Positions 1 to 5,353 of a stretch of 5,353 nt of DNA are shown one piece after another. Each line of letters opens with the position of its first letter. Within the stretch, counting starts at the first letter, position 1. Source of the DNA: Spirochaetaceae bacterium (lineage in GTDB: Bacteria; Spirochaetota; Spirochaetia; DSM-27196; PXBQ01); NCBI GenBank assembly GCA_003566875.1, contig PXBQ01000482.1, forward strand, positions 1 to 5,353, given 5' to 3'. The position numbers and the translations under genes were made by a program. The notes under the pieces are model-generated. The model saw only the letters and a program-made list of their open reading frames with translations. It had not been told where the DNA came from and made no database searches.

Positions 1-862
1 CGCCGTCGAAAATGATCTCCATCTCGGTTCTTTCGGCGAGCGCGCTCATCTCGGCGTCGGTCGGACGCGCCGGAGGATTTGAGGCGGCTTCGAGCACGCG
101 CGGCAGGACGTTGACGTCCCCGACGGTATTCAGGAAGACGTCCGGGTTGCCGAGGACCCAGCTGACCGCCACATTAACATCGTCCTGCTCTTCGAACGGT
201 TTGTACCAACAGCTGCGCGTCCGTTCACCGGGCCACGGCATCCGTGCGATCGACTTGATCGTCTGCACCGCGACACCGCGCTCGCGGCACGCTGCGACGA
301 GGCGGTCGAAGCTCGCCGCGTATCCGATGTTCCGGTACAACAGCCAGTTGTACGGGAGCAAAACCGACGCGAACTCGAATCGTTCGAGGCTTTTGAGGTG
401 CATGTCGGGGGCCGTGAAGCCGTGACCCGTGACGCCGATGTACTTCACGAGCCCTTCGTCGCGCGCCTCGATGAGCGCTTCGAGCGCGCCGCCCGATCCC
501 ATCGCGGTGTTCCAGTCGTCCACCGGCACGAGGTTGTGCAGTTGAATCAGGTCGACCGAATTGACTCCCATTCTCTCGAGCGACGACTCCAAATCGCGTT
601 TCGCTCCGTCGTACGTGCGTTCGCCGGTTTTTGTCGCGAGGAAAAAGTCTTTTCTGTGACGCGCGAGCCACGGCGCGAGCCGCTTCTCGGCCTCGCCCTT
701 TCCGTAACTCGCCGCAACATCGATGTGATTCACACCGTACGTGCGGAGAACCTCGAGCGTCTCGTCTGCGACGTCCTGCGTCACCGAGCCGAGCGCAGCC
801 GCGCCGAACAAGGTGCGCGTGCTCATATGTCCCGTTGCACCGAATTGTTTCTTTTCGATCAT
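1..862 (-). CDS. Aldo/keto reductase, 3' end beyond the window
   Basis: Probable NAD(P)H-dependent oxidoreductase of the aldo/keto reductase superfamily, a cytosolic TIM-barrel enzyme reducing or oxidising a carbonyl/hydroxyl group on a sugar or similar small molecule. 287 codons are visible with no stop, so the C-terminus lies left of base 1. The catalytic tetrad is readable: Asp48 and Tyr53 in HIDVAASYGKGEAEKRL, Lys78 in LATKTGER, and His109 in DLIQLHNL. A later barrel strand reads KYIGVTGHG. The ATG at 862-860 is chosen because AAAGAGGGG (complement of 868-876) sits 5 nt upstream; there is no signal peptide or membrane segment. A second ATG at codon 13 lacks such a site and would remove the first strand. 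The gene follows the FGGY kinase by 148 bp on the same strand and may have its own promoter. The fold is secure; the substrate cannot be told. Confidence 0.9.
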   Translation of the reverse strand, partial: MIEKKQFGATGHMSTRTLFGAAALGSVTQDVADETLEVLRTYGVNHIDVAASYGKGEAEKRLAPWLARHRKDFFLATKTGERTYDGAKRDLESSLERMGVNSVDLIQLHNLVPVDDWNTAMGSGGALEALIEARDEGLVKYIGVTGHGFTAPDMHLKSLERFEFASVLLPYNWLLYRNIGYAASFDRLVAACRERGVAVQTIKSIARMPWPGERTRSCWYKPFEEQDDVNVAVSWVLGNPDVFLNTVGDVNVLPRVLEAASNPPARPTDAEMSALAERTEMEIIFDG

Positions 863-867
863 GATAA

Positions 868-876
868 CCCCTCTTT
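868..876 (-). promoter_or_regulatory. Ribosome binding site of the aldo/keto reductase
   Basis: On the minus strand the sequence is AAAGAGGGG followed by TTATC and ATG. The purine-rich core is 5 nt from the start codon, which settles the start at 862. Confidence 0.7.
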
Positions 877-890
877 GCTGTCCCGTATCC

Positions 891-912
891 CATCGGTTAC
901 TTCGTGCCGATG
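891..912. repeat. Inverted repeat upstream of the reductase gene
   Basis: Perfect 6-bp arms, CATCGG (891-896) and CCGATG (907-912), are separated by 10 bp, about 30-50 bp upstream of the reductase start. It lies between the possible promoter (940-968) and the ribosome binding site, so it could be an operator for a dimeric repressor or a small 5'-leader hairpin. With 6-bp arms, chance occurrence is not excluded. Confidence 0.35.
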
Positions 913-939
913 AAACACTGCGAAAAAAAGTACACGTCT

Positions 940-968
940 ATCCTTTGCTTTGTCGTAAGGTTTGTCAA
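940..968 (-). promoter_or_regulatory. Possible sigma-70-type promoter for the aldo/keto reductase
   Basis: On the minus strand a perfect TTGACA (complement of 963-968) is followed after 17 bp by AAGGAT (complement of 940-945), a weak -10 matching 3 of 6 consensus bases. Transcription would begin near 933, giving a leader of about 70 nt that includes the inverted repeat at 891-912. The hexamer GACAAA occurs twice, 12 bp apart in register, in the -35 area (complements of 949-954 and 961-966). The surrounding 863-1010 spacer is clearly more A/T-rich than the genes. The -35 is convincing; the -10 is not. Confidence 0.4.
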
Positions 969-1010
969 GTGAACCCAAAAACCGGCAAAGAGGAGAGGAG
1001 GCGTGCGTGA

Positions 1011-2564
1011 TTACTCCGCCGGCTCCGATAGCTTGCCGAACACGTCGGTCAACGCTTGGTAGCTCTCGTCGAAGATTTCGATCATGCGACGGTACGTCGA
1101 GCCGTGTTCCTGTCGTGGCGTGATCCGACGCTCGACGGGGTTGAACGACCGTGCGACCGAGAAGTCAGGGTATACGCCGACCGCGACGCCCGCGCAGATC
1201 GCGGCGCCCATCGACGTTGCGTCCTCGAGCTGTTGCGGGACCAGGATCTCGACGTTCCAGACGTCCGCGAGAATCTGAAGCCACGTTTCGTTCGCCGCAC
1301 CGCCGCCGATCGCGATCACCTCGTGCGCCGGAGCGTCGTTCCGGAAGACCGAGAGGATTACGTTGAGGTTATACGCGACGCCTTCGAGAACGGATCTAGT
1401 CAGATCGCCCGCCGTGTGTGTCGCTGTGAGCCCTATGAACGCGGCTTTTGCATCCGGGTTCCAGCGTGGGCTCCTCTCGCCCATGAGGTACGGAAGATAC
1501 ACGAGCGAACGCGCGCCGGGAGGGCTCTCCTTCACGAGATCATCGAGTGTCCGGTCGAGTTCGGTGAGCGTATCGCGCGAAGCGCCGACGCCGTGCTGCG
1601 GAAGCACTGCGCCAAGAACGTTTCTGATCCACGCGTACGAGAAGCCCGCGCTCTGCATCGTTCCGCACGGCGAGTATAACTTTCCGTCCATATGGACCCA
1701 GTTGAACGTTCGCTTCTCGGGGTCGAACACCGGTTCGTGACTCGCTCCGGCGATCCACGCCGAGGTCCCGATCACGACGTACATCCCGCCGGGTTCTGTG
1801 ATCGTCGCGCCGGTTGCCGCGCAGACGCCGTCTCCGCCGCCGAGCACGACCGGCGTTCCCTCGGCGAGCCCGGTCGCGCGTGCGGCTTCGGCGTGAACGC
1901 GCCCGGCGACGTGTACCGACGGGAACGGATCGGGGAGTTTGTCCGGCTCGAGCTCGAGCGCGTCGGCGATCTCGGACGACCAGACCTTCCCGCGAAGGTC
2001 GAACAGGTTGGTTCCACACGCGTCGGAGTAGTCGGTCACGAACCGACCCGTGAGTTTGTGTATCACGTACTCCTTTGTCTGAAGCGTTTTGTACGTCCTC
2101 GCGTAAATCTCGCCTTCATGTCGCTTGACCCACGCGAGTTTGGTCGCGGTATACGATGAACTCACGCGGTGTCCCGTGATGTCGTACACGCGGTCCATCC
2201 CGAGCCGCCGCTCGAGCTCGACGGCTTCGCGGCCGGAGCGCAGATCGGCCCAGATGATCGCGGGTCGGAGCGCGGCGCCGTCGCGGTCGACCGGCAGGCA
2301 TCCCATCATCTGCGCGCTGAACCCGACCGCGGCGACCGAGTTCGGAGCGATGCCGGCCTTCTCGAGAAGCTCGCGCGTCGTTGTGCACACCGCGTTCCAC
2401 CAGTCGTCGGCGTTCTGTTCGGCGTAACCTGGTTTCGGGTATCGTGTCGTGTACGCGTGTGAGGCCGACGCGACCTGGGTGCCGTCCTCCGCGTAGAGAA
2501 CCGCTTTGTCGCCGGTCGTGCCAAGGTCGTGTGCGAGAATGTACTGACCCTTTTTTTTCGTCAC
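1011..2564 (-). CDS. FGGY-family carbohydrate kinase, xylulokinase-like
   Basis: ATP-dependent sugar kinase of the FGGY family, cytosolic, 517 residues, normal for the family. The N-terminal phosphate-binding strand is AHDLGTTGDKA (Asp13). GFSAQMMG (81-88) is in the substrate region. FGGY signature 1 is matched at 137-149 (key residues Lys142, Trp145). LGGGDG at 241-246 carries the probable catalytic base Asp245. Signature 2 is matched at 375-394. IGGGAAN at 419-425 is the adenosine-binding segment. The start is GTG at 2564-2562 with AGGAGG 5 nt upstream; this GTG overlaps the TGA of the preceding cupin remnant, which suggests translational coupling. E. coli XylB has Met-His where this protein has Met86-Met87, so D-xylulose is not assured as substrate. 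Codons 3-5 form an A8 run. The name xylulokinase-like rests on overall resemblance; the kinase family is certain, the sugar is not. Confidence 0.93.
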   Translation of the reverse strand: MTKKKGQYILAHDLGTTGDKAVLYAEDGTQVASASHAYTTRYPKPGYAEQNADDWWNAVCTTTRELLEKAGIAPNSVAAVGFSAQMMGCLPVDRDGAALRPAIIWADLRSGREAVELERRLGMDRVYDITGHRVSSSYTATKLAWVKRHEGEIYARTYKTLQTKEYVIHKLTGRFVTDYSDACGTNLFDLRGKVWSSEIADALELEPDKLPDPFPSVHVAGRVHAEAARATGLAEGTPVVLGGGDGVCAATGATITEPGGMYVVIGTSAWIAGASHEPVFDPEKRTFNWVHMDGKLYSPCGTMQSAGFSYAWIRNVLGAVLPQHGVGASRDTLTELDRTLDDLVKESPPGARSLVYLPYLMGERSPRWNPDAKAAFIGLTATHTAGDLTRSVLEGVAYNLNVILSVFRNDAPAHEVIAIGGGAANETWLQILADVWNVEILVPQQLEDATSMGAAICAGVAVGVYPDFSVARSFNPVERRITPRQEHGSTYRRMIEIFDESYQALTDVFGKLSEPAE

Positions 2565-2575
2565 GTGGACCTCCT
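2561..2575 (-). promoter_or_regulatory. Kinase ribosome binding site and stop/start overlap
   Basis: On the minus strand AGGAGG (complement of 2570-2575), a 5-nt spacer and GTGA (complement of 2561-2564) follow in order. GTG starts the kinase and TGA ends the cupin remnant in the other frame. The SD sequence lies inside the remnant, encoding Arg63, Arg64 and Ser65. This tight arrangement supports the GTG start and indicates termination-reinitiation coupling. Confidence 0.8.
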
Positions 2576-2761
2576 CGGAGACGCGGTTATACTTTTGTGT
2601 CCGCCGCCCGCCGGGATCACGACGACGTCGCCCGCGCGGTAGATCAAAAACGGGAGTCGGTTGCTCGGGATCGTCCCGTCATCGGGAACGATAACGGTTT
2701 CCGGTTTCTTTCCCAAGTCGGCCATAGGTTTCATCGTACCGTCGGCGAATCGATTCGACAA
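2561..2761 (-). pseudogene. Internally deleted remnant of a YjlB/COG4297-like cupin gene
   Basis: A 66-codon frame, TTG start at 2761-2759, or ATG at codon 10 (2734) or 13 (2725); none has a good SD, so the start is unsure. Residues 20-42 (PETVIVPDDG, then IPSNRLPFLIYR) resemble the N-terminal part of YjlB/COG4297 cupins. Residues 43-61 (AGDVVVIPAGGGHKSITAS) resemble their C-terminal part and match cupin motif 2: Gly44, Pro50, Gly52, His55. In the intact proteins as I remember them, some 70 residues lie between these parts, including motif 1 with the HxH metal ligands. That block is missing here without loss of frame. The usual C-terminal DFLVVGAYP-type segment is also absent, replaced by PRRST, which is the kinase SD region. 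A functional cupin barrel is not expected. It could persist as a coupled leader for the kinase, or be recent decay. The family call comes from recall of the motifs, not a search. Confidence 0.65.
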
Positions 2762-2822
2762 GGCTCCATACCATACACCGCACTATGATTGACCGCGCGC
2801 CGCAGGCCTAGTACAGTCAGTT
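2762..2822. promoter_or_regulatory. Divergent intergenic region
   Basis: This 61-bp spacer separates the leftward cupin-remnant/kinase genes from the rightward esterase operon, so it should hold promoters for both. The rightward promoter is described separately. For the leftward direction the best -10 candidate is TATGGT (complement of 2770-2775), with no good -35 at 16-18 bp. This hexamer lies in a tandem CCATA repeat (2766-2775). AGGCCT at 2804-2809 is palindromic but too short to call an operator. Confidence 0.5.
2789..2817 (+). promoter_or_regulatory. Probable leaderless promoter of the esterase operon
   Basis: TTGACC (2789-2794, 5 of 6 matches to the -35 consensus), a 17-bp spacer, and TACAGT (2812-2817, 4 of 6 matches to the -10, fitting TANNNT). 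The -10 ends 5 bp before the ATG at 2823, so transcription would start at or within a base or two of that ATG. No SD-like purine run lies between 2800 and 2822, which agrees with leaderless translation. Confidence 0.5.
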
Positions 2823-3980
2823 ATGGACGAAAACCACAACGCGTACCCGACGACGCCGATCGTCGATAAAGGCCCGATTCCGGATCCGTTCGCGAACGAA
2901 GACGGAACCCGAGTGCAGAGCCGCGACGCATGGCCCGCGCGCGCCGCCGCGTGGCGCGAGCTCGTGGTCGGGACCGAGTACGGTGGGATGCCGCCGGCGG
3001 CGGACGCGGTCACGGTCGAGCCGCTCTGTCAAACCGCAGTGAGACGGTGGGACGGCCAACCGCGGCTCCTGTCGTACCGCGTGCACTGTCACGGTGGAGA
3101 GAAACCGTTCAGTTTCGCGGTGCGGATTCTTGCGCCGCAGGGTGACGGCCCTTTCCCGGCGATCGTGAACGGAGACGGCTGTTACTGGTACATAACCGAA
3201 GACATCGCGCAGCGAGTCCTCTCCGCGGGCTGTGCGCTCGTGATGTTCAACCGAACCGAGATGGCCGAGGATCGCCTTCCGGCCGACGATCAGAAAGATC
3301 CACGCCGCACGGGCGGACTGTACGACGTCTATCCGGGCCTTTCGTTCGGCGCGCTCGCCGCGTGGGCGTGGGGCTATCACCGAAGCGTCGACGCGATCTT
3401 GTCGCTCAACGGTTTGATCGACGCGACACGCATCGCCGTCACCGGACACTCGCGGGGAGCAAAAACGACGTTGCTCGCAGGCGCGACCGACGAGCGGATT
3501 ACACTCGTGAACGACAACGCGTCGTGCGCGGCCGGGAGCGCCTTGTTTCGGTACGTCGGCGACGGTGGTGAGACGCTCGGCATCGTGAACCATTTCCTGT
3601 CGTGGTTCGGGCCAAAACCCGGTTTGCGGCCGTTTGTCGGGCGCGAAGAGGTCGTGCCGTTCGATCAGCACTGCCTGCTCGCGACGATCGCACCACGACC
3701 GCTTCTGCTCACGTACGCGCTCGATGATCGGTGGTCCAACCCGGAAGGCATGGTTCAGTGCGCAACGGCGACTCGCGAGGTGTACCGGTTTCTCGACGCC
3801 GAGAGTCGGTTCGCGTTTCACCTGCGTCCGGGCGGACACCAACACGCGCCGGAGGACTGGGACGTGCTGCTCGACTTCATCGGCGTACAGTGGGGTGGAC
3901 GAGATTCGACCGTTCCGTACAACAAGCACCCGTACGATCATCTGAAACCCGCGTTCACGTGGGCTGCACCGAGGCCGTGA
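2823..3980 (+). CDS. Alpha/beta-hydrolase resembling CE15 glucuronoyl esterase
   Basis: A 385-residue serine hydrolase. CE15 enzymes cleave the ester between 4-O-methyl-glucuronic acid on xylan and lignin alcohols, or model methyl esters. The nucleophile elbow GHSRGAK (208-214) holds Ser210 and the CE15-type Arg211 and Lys214. An APRPLLL strand (290-296) leads to DDRW (301-304), and RPGGHQH (335-341) supplies the catalytic His, probably His339. Where CE15 proteins usually carry an acidic Glu soon after the nucleophile, this one has VNDNASCAAG (229-238), so Asp301 or Asp302 after the later strand is the likelier acid. The N-terminus is hydrophilic with no signal peptide, unlike typical secreted CE15 enzymes, so a cytoplasmic site is inferred. 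The ATG at 2823 has no SD and fits leaderless translation. It is first of a three-gene run, with 51 bp and no terminator before the next gene. Another esterase or acyl hydrolase of this fold is the main alternative. Confidence 0.78.
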   Translation: MDENHNAYPTTPIVDKGPIPDPFANEDGTRVQSRDAWPARAAAWRELVVGTEYGGMPPAADAVTVEPLCQTAVRRWDGQPRLLSYRVHCHGGEKPFSFAVRILAPQGDGPFPAIVNGDGCYWYITEDIAQRVLSAGCALVMFNRTEMAEDRLPADDQKDPRRTGGLYDVYPGLSFGALAAWAWGYHRSVDAILSLNGLIDATRIAVTGHSRGAKTTLLAGATDERITLVNDNASCAAGSALFRYVGDGGETLGIVNHFLSWFGPKPGLRPFVGREEVVPFDQHCLLATIAPRPLLLTYALDDRWSNPEGMVQCATATREVYRFLDAESRFAFHLRPGGHQHAPEDWDVLLDFIGVQWGGRDSTVPYNKHPYDHLKPAFTWAAPRP

Positions 3981-4031
3981 CCGCCGCTCATTGAGACGAA
4001 CCTGAAGGCACACACACCATAGGAGAGCCGC

Positions 4032-4637
4032 ATGAATATGTTTGAAGGCTGTTCAGCGAACAAACTCGATCCACGCTTGAGCTGGCTCCACGAACCGCGC
4101 GAGTGGCGCCTCGGTGACGACGGGCTGAGCGTGGTCCCGAACGCCGAGACCGACTTTTATCGGCCGAACGGCCGCGACGGAAAGGACAACGCTGCGCTGT
4201 TGTACACCGAGGTCTCCGGCGACTTCACCGCCGTGACACACGCTACGGCCGAGCTCGTTGGGTTCGGCGATGCGGCGGCGTTGACGGTTCGTGCCGACGA
4301 GAAGACCTGGGCGAAACTCTGCCTCGAACGCAGCCCAATCGGTGAGATCGCCGCGGTATCGGTAGTGACCAATCCGTTCTCAGACGACGCGAACAACGAA
4401 CTCGTCCCGGCGCCCGAGTGTTTTCTGAGGTTGACGCGAAAAGGCGATACGTTCGGGATGTTTTATAGTCTCGACGGGAAGCTTTGGCGGTTCGTTCGTT
4501 CGTTCGTGATGGCTGTGCCAAAAACGATAATGGTCGGCATCCACGCGCAGGCACCGTTTGTCGGCGGATGCCGCGTTTCTTTCCGCTCTTTCGAGATCGT
4601 GCCGACCGCGGTCGCGGACTTCCGGTCCGGCGAGTAG
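4032..4637 (+). CDS. DUF1349 (COG3506) concanavalin-like protein
   Basis: A 201-residue protein, no signal peptide, resembling DUF1349 proteins, which adopt a concanavalin A/lectin-like beta-sandwich and are sometimes annotated as 'regulation of enolase protein 1'. Supporting segments are DGLSVVPNAETDFYR (30-44), DNAALLYTEVSGDF (52-65) with its aromatic/acidic pattern, KLCLER (95-100), VVTNPFSDDANN (111-122), a YSLDGKLWRFVRSF strand pair (145-158), and VGIHAQAP (168-175) near the end. The fold suggests carbohydrate binding or a sugar-related role, but no catalytic function is established and none is claimed. AGGAGA (4021-4026) lies 5 nt before ATG 4032; Met3 is a less well spaced alternative. 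It sits between the esterase and the phosphatase, in one probable transcript. Confidence 0.8.
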   Translation: MNMFEGCSANKLDPRLSWLHEPREWRLGDDGLSVVPNAETDFYRPNGRDGKDNAALLYTEVSGDFTAVTHATAELVGFGDAAALTVRADEKTWAKLCLERSPIGEIAAVSVVTNPFSDDANNELVPAPECFLRLTRKGDTFGMFYSLDGKLWRFVRSFVMAVPKTIMVGIHAQAPFVGGCRVSFRSFEIVPTAVADFRSGE

Positions 4638-4650
4638 AGGCGGTCGAATG
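4637..4650 (+). promoter_or_regulatory. Ribosome binding site fixing the phosphatase start
   Basis: GAGG (4637-4640) begins on the last base of the upstream TAG stop and is 7 nt from the ATG at 4648. This site and the RHADPDY motif right after the ATG decide the start. An upstream in-frame ATG at 4558 would lie inside the DUF1349 gene and add 30 Arg/Ser-rich residues of shadow sequence. Confidence 0.65.
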
Positions 4651-5352
4651 CGTCTCTTGATTATCCGTCACGCGGACCCCGACTACCCGAACAACACGAT
4701 CACGCCTCATGGCCGGCGTGAAGCTGAGGCCCTATCGGTCCGTCTCGCTGCGTTTGGACTGGACCGGATCTTCTCGTCGCCGCTCGGTCGAGCAATCGAC
4801 ACCGCAGAATACACCGCCGACGCGCTCGGCCTCGAGATCGAGATCGAGCCGTGGACGCACGAGATCACCGACGTCCGGGTCCCCGACGGGCCCGACAAGG
4901 GGTACGTGATCTGGGACCTCGCGGGTGAGAGACTTCGGGACGACCCGGCGTTCGCGCGGAGCGGACCGTGGTGGACCAAACCTCCGCTGGACCAACCGCG
5001 GATCAAGTCGGAAGTCGAGCGCATCGGGCGCGAGTCCGACGCGTTTCTCGCGCGGCTTGGGTACGAGCGGGAGAACGGTGTGTACCGTGTTGCGCGCGCG
5101 AACACCGAGACAGTCGCCGTGTTCTGCCACGGTGGTTTTGGCCTCACGTGGCTCGCTCATCTGCTGGAGTTGCCGCTGACTCTGGTCTGGAGCGGTATGT
5201 TTCTCTGGCCGTCGAGCGTAACGACGGTACTGTTCGAACAGCGTAGCAACGAGTTCGCGGTACCCCGATGCCTCGGCATAGCCGATACGTCGCATCTTTT
5301 TGCCGCAGGGCTATCGCCGACACCGTCCGGGCTCAAGGCCAACGTCGAGTGA
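4648..5352 (+). CDS. Histidine phosphatase (phosphoglycerate mutase-like) family protein
   Basis: Cytosolic phosphatase or mutase of the histidine phosphatase superfamily (branch 1), 234 residues, complete, ending at TGA 5350-5352. Arg7 and the phospho-accepting His8 are in LLIIRHADPDY; the common RHG triad reads RHA here. Arg48 is in SSPLGRAIDTAE, a proton-donor candidate Glu72 in THEITD, and the second catalytic His161 in VFCHGGFG. A long insertion (about 75-150) with several Trp and Pro residues forms a lid typical of variants acting on small phosphorylated metabolites. The gene begins 10 bp after the DUF1349 stop and should be co-transcribed with it and the esterase. The substrate is unknown: a sugar phosphate would fit the neighbourhood, but nothing in the sequence proves it. 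Fructose-2,6-bisphosphatase-like or cobalamin-type assignments are not supported by visible motifs. Confidence 0.9.
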   Translation: MRLLIIRHADPDYPNNTITPHGRREAEALSVRLAAFGLDRIFSSPLGRAIDTAEYTADALGLEIEIEPWTHEITDVRVPDGPDKGYVIWDLAGERLRDDPAFARSGPWWTKPPLDQPRIKSEVERIGRESDAFLARLGYERENGVYRVARANTETVAVFCHGGFGLTWLAHLLELPLTLVWSGMFLWPSSVTTVLFEQRSNEFAVPRCLGIADTSHLFAAGLSPTPSGLKANVE

Positions 5353-5353
5353 G

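Noticed and set aside
225..893. Minus-strand 222-codon open frame over the reductase
   Set aside because: Its product is an Arg/His-rich low-complexity shadow; the aldo/keto reductase with a complete catalytic tetrad is in another frame of the same strand.
976..1010. Rho-independent terminator after the kinase
   Set aside because: There is a T-run on the minus strand but no GC-rich inverted repeat in front of it.
2732..2770. A 12-codon leader peptide frame (ATG at 2770) whose TGA overlaps the ATG at 2734
   Set aside because: It has no SD and no run of regulatory codons; an overlap of this size arises readily by chance.
2817..4013. Minus-strand 398-codon open frame opposite the esterase
   Set aside because: It is slightly longer than the esterase, but the product is Arg/Val-rich with no recognisable motif. 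It is a GC-bias antisense shadow of the motif-bearing plus-strand gene.
3981..4031. Terminator or extra small gene between esterase and DUF1349 gene
   Set aside because: No hairpin or SD-led open frame is visible; only the SD of the next gene is present.
4558..4647. Upstream start for the histidine phosphatase
   Set aside because: It would overlap the DUF1349 gene by 80 bp and add Arg/Ser-rich residues before RHADPDY; the ATG at 4648 has an SD and starts right at the motif.

Overview
This window comes from a GC-rich bacterium with strong G/C preference at third codon positions (arginine mostly CGC/CGG/CGA). Shine-Dalgarno (SD) sites of the AGGAG/GAGG type precede most genes. Gene content is that of a plant-polysaccharide or sugar user: a CE15-like glucuronoyl esterase, a xylulokinase-type FGGY sugar kinase, an aldo/keto reductase, a DUF1349 beta-sandwich protein and a histidine phosphatase. 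I cannot name the phylum from sequence alone. There is no rRNA, tRNA, CRISPR array, transposase or other mobile element.

Layout: two gene groups diverge from a 61-bp spacer (2762-2822). Leftward (minus strand) are a remnant of a YjlB/COG4297-type cupin gene (2561-2761), an FGGY kinase (1011-2564) whose GTG start overlaps the remnant's stop codon, a 148-bp gap with its own possible promoter and an inverted repeat, and an aldo/keto reductase (start at 862) that runs off the left edge. Rightward (plus strand) are the esterase (2823-3980), the DUF1349 protein (4032-4637) and the histidine phosphatase (4648-5352), closely spaced and probably one transcript.

A plausible joint role is intracellular handling of uronate- or ester-substituted xylo-oligosaccharides. 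The esterase would cleave esters, the kinase would phosphorylate a released ketose, the reductase would act on a carbonyl sugar, and the phosphatase might act on a phosphorylated metabolite. This is inferred from family and neighbourhood only.

The most unusual points are the cupin remnant, which joins the family's N-terminal segment directly to cupin motif 2 and has lost motif 1 and its metal-binding histidines, yet remains open and coupled to the kinase; an apparently leaderless promoter for the esterase; and an esterase with no visible signal peptide and no glutamate at the usual CE15 acid position. I see no clear evidence of a wholly new multi-gene system.
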